In this document: positions 61,961 through 64,000 of the stretch, piece after piece | Position numbering within the stretch: the stretch's first letter is position 1 | Layout of the letters: the number at the start of each line of letters is the position of its first letter | Assembly: GCA_020086605.1 (NCBI GenBank) | Contig: JACBWW010000008.1 | Span: 13,178,975-13,242,974, forward strand | Direction of reading: 5' to 3' | DNA from: Lanius collurio | Lineage: Eukaryota > Chordata > Aves > Passeriformes > Laniidae | DNA length: 64,000 nucleotides | The notes under the pieces: generated by a model | Database searches by the model: none | What the model was told of the DNA's origin: nothing | The model's input: only the letters and a program-made list of their open reading frames with translations | Position numbers and translations under genes: made by a program

Positions 61961-62326
61961 TTAGGAAAGGCTCATTTGGGGTATAGGATAAAAGGGAAAA
62001 TTAGGAGTGGGAAAGGGAGGTAGCAGATATGGATATGGTTTATAATTTTGCACATAATAACTGTCTTTGACTGGAACACCCTTAGGCCCTGTCACATGTG
62101 CTGCCTGCAGGCCTTTTCTTCCTTGCACGATGTCAAATTCTACAATTTCTCTGTCTCCCAAGCTTGGAATATATTTCTTGGGATTATTTTTTTATTATGG
62201 CAGTTTGATGCACAAAAACATCTTCTCTAGTGTCCCATCTAGTTATAAACCCATAATGGTTCGTTACGTTATACCATTTTACAGTTCCTAAACTTTAGTT
62301 GCGATAACTTTTTCTTTTTTTCGCAT
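61961..62326 (-). pseudogene. Captured Y-box cold-shock domain, broken by two frameshifts
   Basis: Three consecutive minus-strand segments give a nearly complete vertebrate Y-box cold-shock domain. Segment one (ATG at 62326) ends in EKVIATKV. Segment two contains [15 protein letters not shown] and [10 protein letters not shown]. Segment three (about 62164-62045) contains [16 protein letters not shown] and [10 protein letters not shown]. In this family the domain binds single-stranded RNA or DNA and Y-box promoters. The RNP1-like motif keeps its Trp and Phe, and RNP2 (VFVH) keeps its Phe and His, the known base-contact positions of YB-1; a family-typical Gly is His here. One base is missing near 62290 and one near 62175, each giving a stop. 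After the domain comes a Pro/Tyr/Phe-rich tail ([19 protein letters not shown]) to a stop at 61961, unlike the basic/aromatic tail of YBX1. The closest paralogue (YBX1, 2 or 3) is undecided. Confidence 0.85.
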
Positions 62327-62372
62327 CGTTGCTGTTCACTGTCTGTGTTCTTGCTTTCCCTTTCGGCTTTGC

Positions 62373-63257
62373 TCACTCTTGCACTGGAGCTGCCGCAGCC
62401 GGTAATGCTGCCGCCGCTTCTGGGTACCGCTTCGCCAATTTAACATCTCGGTCGGTCCCCCACGTGGCTGCCGCTCTGTGTTTTCTGGGCGGCGCCGCTC
62501 CAGCCTGTTTCTGGGCTCTGCGTTCTCTTGTGTTGTCCCTGCCGCCGGCTCTGTGTCTTGTATAAGATTCTGACTGGGCTCGGTGTGGCCCCGCGCTGCA
62601 CCGTCCCGTTAACGGGGCTGCTCCGGCGGGCTTGGGCCGCTTCCCCTCGCAGGTGCCGCCACACCGCTCCCGTGTCTCAGGGCGAACACTGCCGGGCCCG
62701 CACCGCTGCGCTACTTCTGGCTCCGCTCCCACCGAGCCCGCGCCTGCCTCGTTCTCCCCACGCCTGCCCCGTTCTCCCCACGCCTGCCCCGTTCCTGCCG
62801 CCCTGCCTCGCGGTAGCCCTCCATGTGCGGGAGCTCCCTCGCCGCTGCCCGCCGTGCACTGGGCACCCGTGACCTCCTCCGGGGCCACGGAGGAGCCCGC
62901 TGCAAAGCGAGCGCTGCTCGACCACGTGTTTGCCGCTAGAACAGGAGTGGGACACAGCCGACACTGCTCGACAGACTCTGTAATTACGTAATATTCACGG
63001 AAATATTCTGCCATCGGCATATGTTTTGATTCAGAAATTAACTGTGTCCAAACATTCTCCCCAAAGTCTTTGGTAAGAATCAAATCCCAAGAAACGTAGA
63101 AGAAGTTTTTAAACAACCATGCCAGGCAGCATCCTAGTTCTTTCTGAGCTTGAATTAAACTAAAATCTACATATTGCTGTTCAAGAAACTTTTTAAGTTT
63201 AAAGTAAATGTCTCTTTGTGGTTCGGACACCCATGAGTCTTTCCATGAGTCCTCCAT
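62373..63257 (-). CDS. Gag matrix-like frame with long Ala/Gly/Arg-rich extension (294 codons)
   Basis: The ATG at 63257 lies 105 nt inside the 5' LTR, the normal place for gag. Residues about 12-95 (including DIYFKLKKFLEQQYVDFSL, then ELGCCLAWLFKNFF and ENVWTQLISES) show the helical pattern of a class II retroviral matrix domain with its conserved tryptophan. There is no myristoylation glycine at position 2. Residues about 96-294 are Ala, Gly, Arg and Pro rich, encoded by a very GC-rich segment with a 20-bp tandem repeat (about 62741-62795), and end in EAAAALPAAAAPVQE. No capsid major homology region or zinc knuckle is visible. The stop at 62373 lies 47 nt before the cold-shock ATG, and the middle cold-shock segment is in this same frame. 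An earlier gag/cold-shock fusion is possible but unproven. Confidence 0.55.
   Translation of the reverse strand: MEDSWKDSWVSEPQRDIYFKLKKFLEQQYVDFSLIQAQKELGCCLAWLFKNFFYVSWDLILTKDFGENVWTQLISESKHMPMAEYFREYYVITESVEQCRLCPTPVLAANTWSSSARFAAGSSVAPEEVTGAQCTAGSGEGAPAHGGLPRGRAAGTGQAWGERGRRGENEAGAGSVGAEPEVAQRCGPGSVRPETRERCGGTCEGKRPKPAGAAPLTGRCSAGPHRAQSESYTRHRAGGRDNTRERRAQKQAGAAPPRKHRAAATWGTDRDVKLAKRYPEAAAALPAAAAPVQE
62741..62795. repeat. 20-bp tandem repeat in the gag-like frame
   Basis: Repeats of CGCCTGCCCCGTTCTCCCCA, about two and a half units, lie in the GC-rich middle of the provirus. They encode a repeated Gly/Arg/Glu pattern on the minus strand. Confidence 0.9.
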
Positions 63258-63362
63258 CAGAGATGGGACAGCAAAATGAATGCAAGAAGAGATATCCAGA
63301 GTTTACTCACAAATCACCGAATCACTTTCTCCAGGGATCATTTGCATGCATTCTCCAACTTT

Positions 63363-63664
63363 TGTCACAATGGGGATAACTTGCAAGAAGAGTTTTTCGG
63401 CAAGACGAGTAGGAAGGAAATATGAAGCGATATTTCTATAGATGTTGATGGATGTTTATTTCCCACCAGCCCCATCATGGCCAAGGCCCCATGGCCGACT
63501 GACCTCACCATCATGAGACTCCCCCCTTCTTCCCGAGCCCAGAGAGTGCCCAACAACTGATCAGAAGGCAGACAGGCCACACTGACATGGGGACAGGGAC
63601 AGGGACAGACCTGTACACTCCAGGGTCCCACCCCCCAGGACCTTGGGGGAGAGGTACCTCAACA
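63363..63664 (-). repeat. 5' LTR of the provirus
   Basis: 302 bp. On the minus strand it starts TGTTGAGGTACC (63664) and appears to end CCCCATTGTGACA (63363). The AATAAA signal is at 63460-63455. The terminal part (63363-63408) is poorly matched to the 3' LTR, so this end is less certain than the others. A primer-binding site should follow directly. The nearest TGG-starting candidate (TGGAGAATGCATGCAAAT, from about 63357) does not match a tRNA 3' end I recognise. Confidence 0.75.
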
Positions 63665-63670
63665 CTGAGG

Positions 63671-64000
63671 CATCCTTTACTCTCTCTAGCTTACCAGATT
63701 GGTTTCTAAACCTTTTTAGTTATTCTGTGAAAGATATATTTGCACACTGACACATTCAGCAATGATTCTTAATTTTCATTTATAAAAATAGAGCTCTTCA
63801 TTTAATGTGGCAAAATTGACCTTTTTTTCTTATTGTGTCAGAACAATAGAGTAATTTGGGTGGATAAGTAATTTGGAGGTTATCTAGTGTCAGATGTGGA
63901 TTTAAATAGTTCAGAGTCTTGTACAGTTAGGTTTTGAACATCTCAAATGCTAGGAACCCCAGTGTTCCTCTGTGTAGCTGTGTGGTTTGGAGACTTACCA
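63671..64000. other. Unique flank to the right of the provirus
   Basis: AT-rich, nothing recognised. Confidence 0.6.

Larger units (their letters stand above)
61303..63670 (-). mobile_element. Non-autonomous ERV provirus carrying a host-type cold-shock domain
   Basis: The provirus is oriented on the minus strand. Its 5' LTR is 63363-63664, the internal region about 1.76 kb, and the 3' LTR 61309-61604. Flanking 6-mers CTGAAG (61303-61308) and CTGAGG (63665-63670) agree at five of six bases, the 6-bp duplication size usual for class II (beta-like) retroviruses. Both LTRs begin TGTTGAGG on the minus strand; they end in ACAACA and GTGACA. A polypurine tract directly precedes the 3' LTR. The order is LTR, gag matrix-like frame, cold-shock domain, Pro-rich tail, a frame with one hydrophobic segment, then LTR. 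No protease, polymerase or recognisable full envelope is present, so any movement would have needed helper functions. The cellular domain makes it resemble a transducing retrovirus. Confidence 0.85.

Noticed and set aside
62045..62326. Cold-shock domain as an intact cellular YBX gene or exon
   Set aside because: Two frameshifts, no flanking splice sites in the usual YBX exon positions, an unrelated Pro-rich tail, and a location between two LTRs.
62330..62960. Second CpG island as a host gene promoter
   Set aside because: The GC-rich segment lies wholly inside the LTR-bounded provirus and in the gag-like reading frame, with no splice donor or GC-box pattern as clear as at 42000-42440.
63340..63357. 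Primer-binding site TGGAGAATGCATGCAAAT
   Set aside because: The position is right but it does not match the 3' end of any tRNA I recognise, so it is not listed as a feature.
1..64000. tRNA, rRNA, CRISPR, bacterial operon or riboswitch features
   Set aside because: None seen; the sequence is vertebrate nuclear DNA with LINE and ERV repeats.

Overview
The window looks like avian nuclear DNA, probably from a songbird. Five-prime-truncated CR1 LINE fragments with the typical CATTCTATGATTCTGTG-type ends are the main interspersed repeat. Several endogenous retrovirus (ERV) LTRs are present, the background is AT-rich, and there is one assembly gap. The bird call rests on the CR1 and ERV content; the songbird call is inference. 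No complete conventional protein-coding gene is recognised. Most open frames here are chance frames or repeat remnants.

Layout. 1-5000: AT-rich sequence with one weak candidate exon. 5002-6415: the longest CR1 copy (minus strand, decayed reverse transcriptase). 11160-11597: a CR1 tail. 14286-14670: run of N. 15045-17012: a CR1 cluster that includes one CR1 inserted inside another. 24311-25078: CR1. 25471-26814: probable long ERV LTR. 28367-28434: exact 34-bp tandem duplication. 30725-31361: unclassified CT/TG-rich block ending in a palindrome, followed by CR1 at 31555-32415. 34573-34680: G-rich minisatellite. 41815-42740: CpG island with GC boxes and a strong plus-strand splice donor, the only good sign of a host gene promoter. 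Three more CR1 pieces lie at 47220-47880, 48755-49125 and 52185-52547.

56678-57652 holds two solo LTRs of different families in opposite orientation. 61303-63670 holds a short LTR-LTR provirus on the minus strand, with 6-bp target duplications that differ at one base. It has a polypurine tract, a gag matrix-like reading frame and no visible pol.

The main discovery candidate is inside that provirus. Between the gag-like frame and the 3' LTR, in the same orientation, lies a nearly full-length Y-box-type cold-shock domain (the family of YBX1/YBX2/YBX3). It keeps the RNP1-like and RNP2 motifs and the aromatic and histidine RNA-contact positions, but is broken by two single-base frameshifts. This looks like a germline provirus that captured a host nucleic-acid-binding domain in place of its replication genes, in the manner of gag-onc transducing retroviruses. 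A related solo LTR 4 kb away shows that the LTR family has inserted here more than once.
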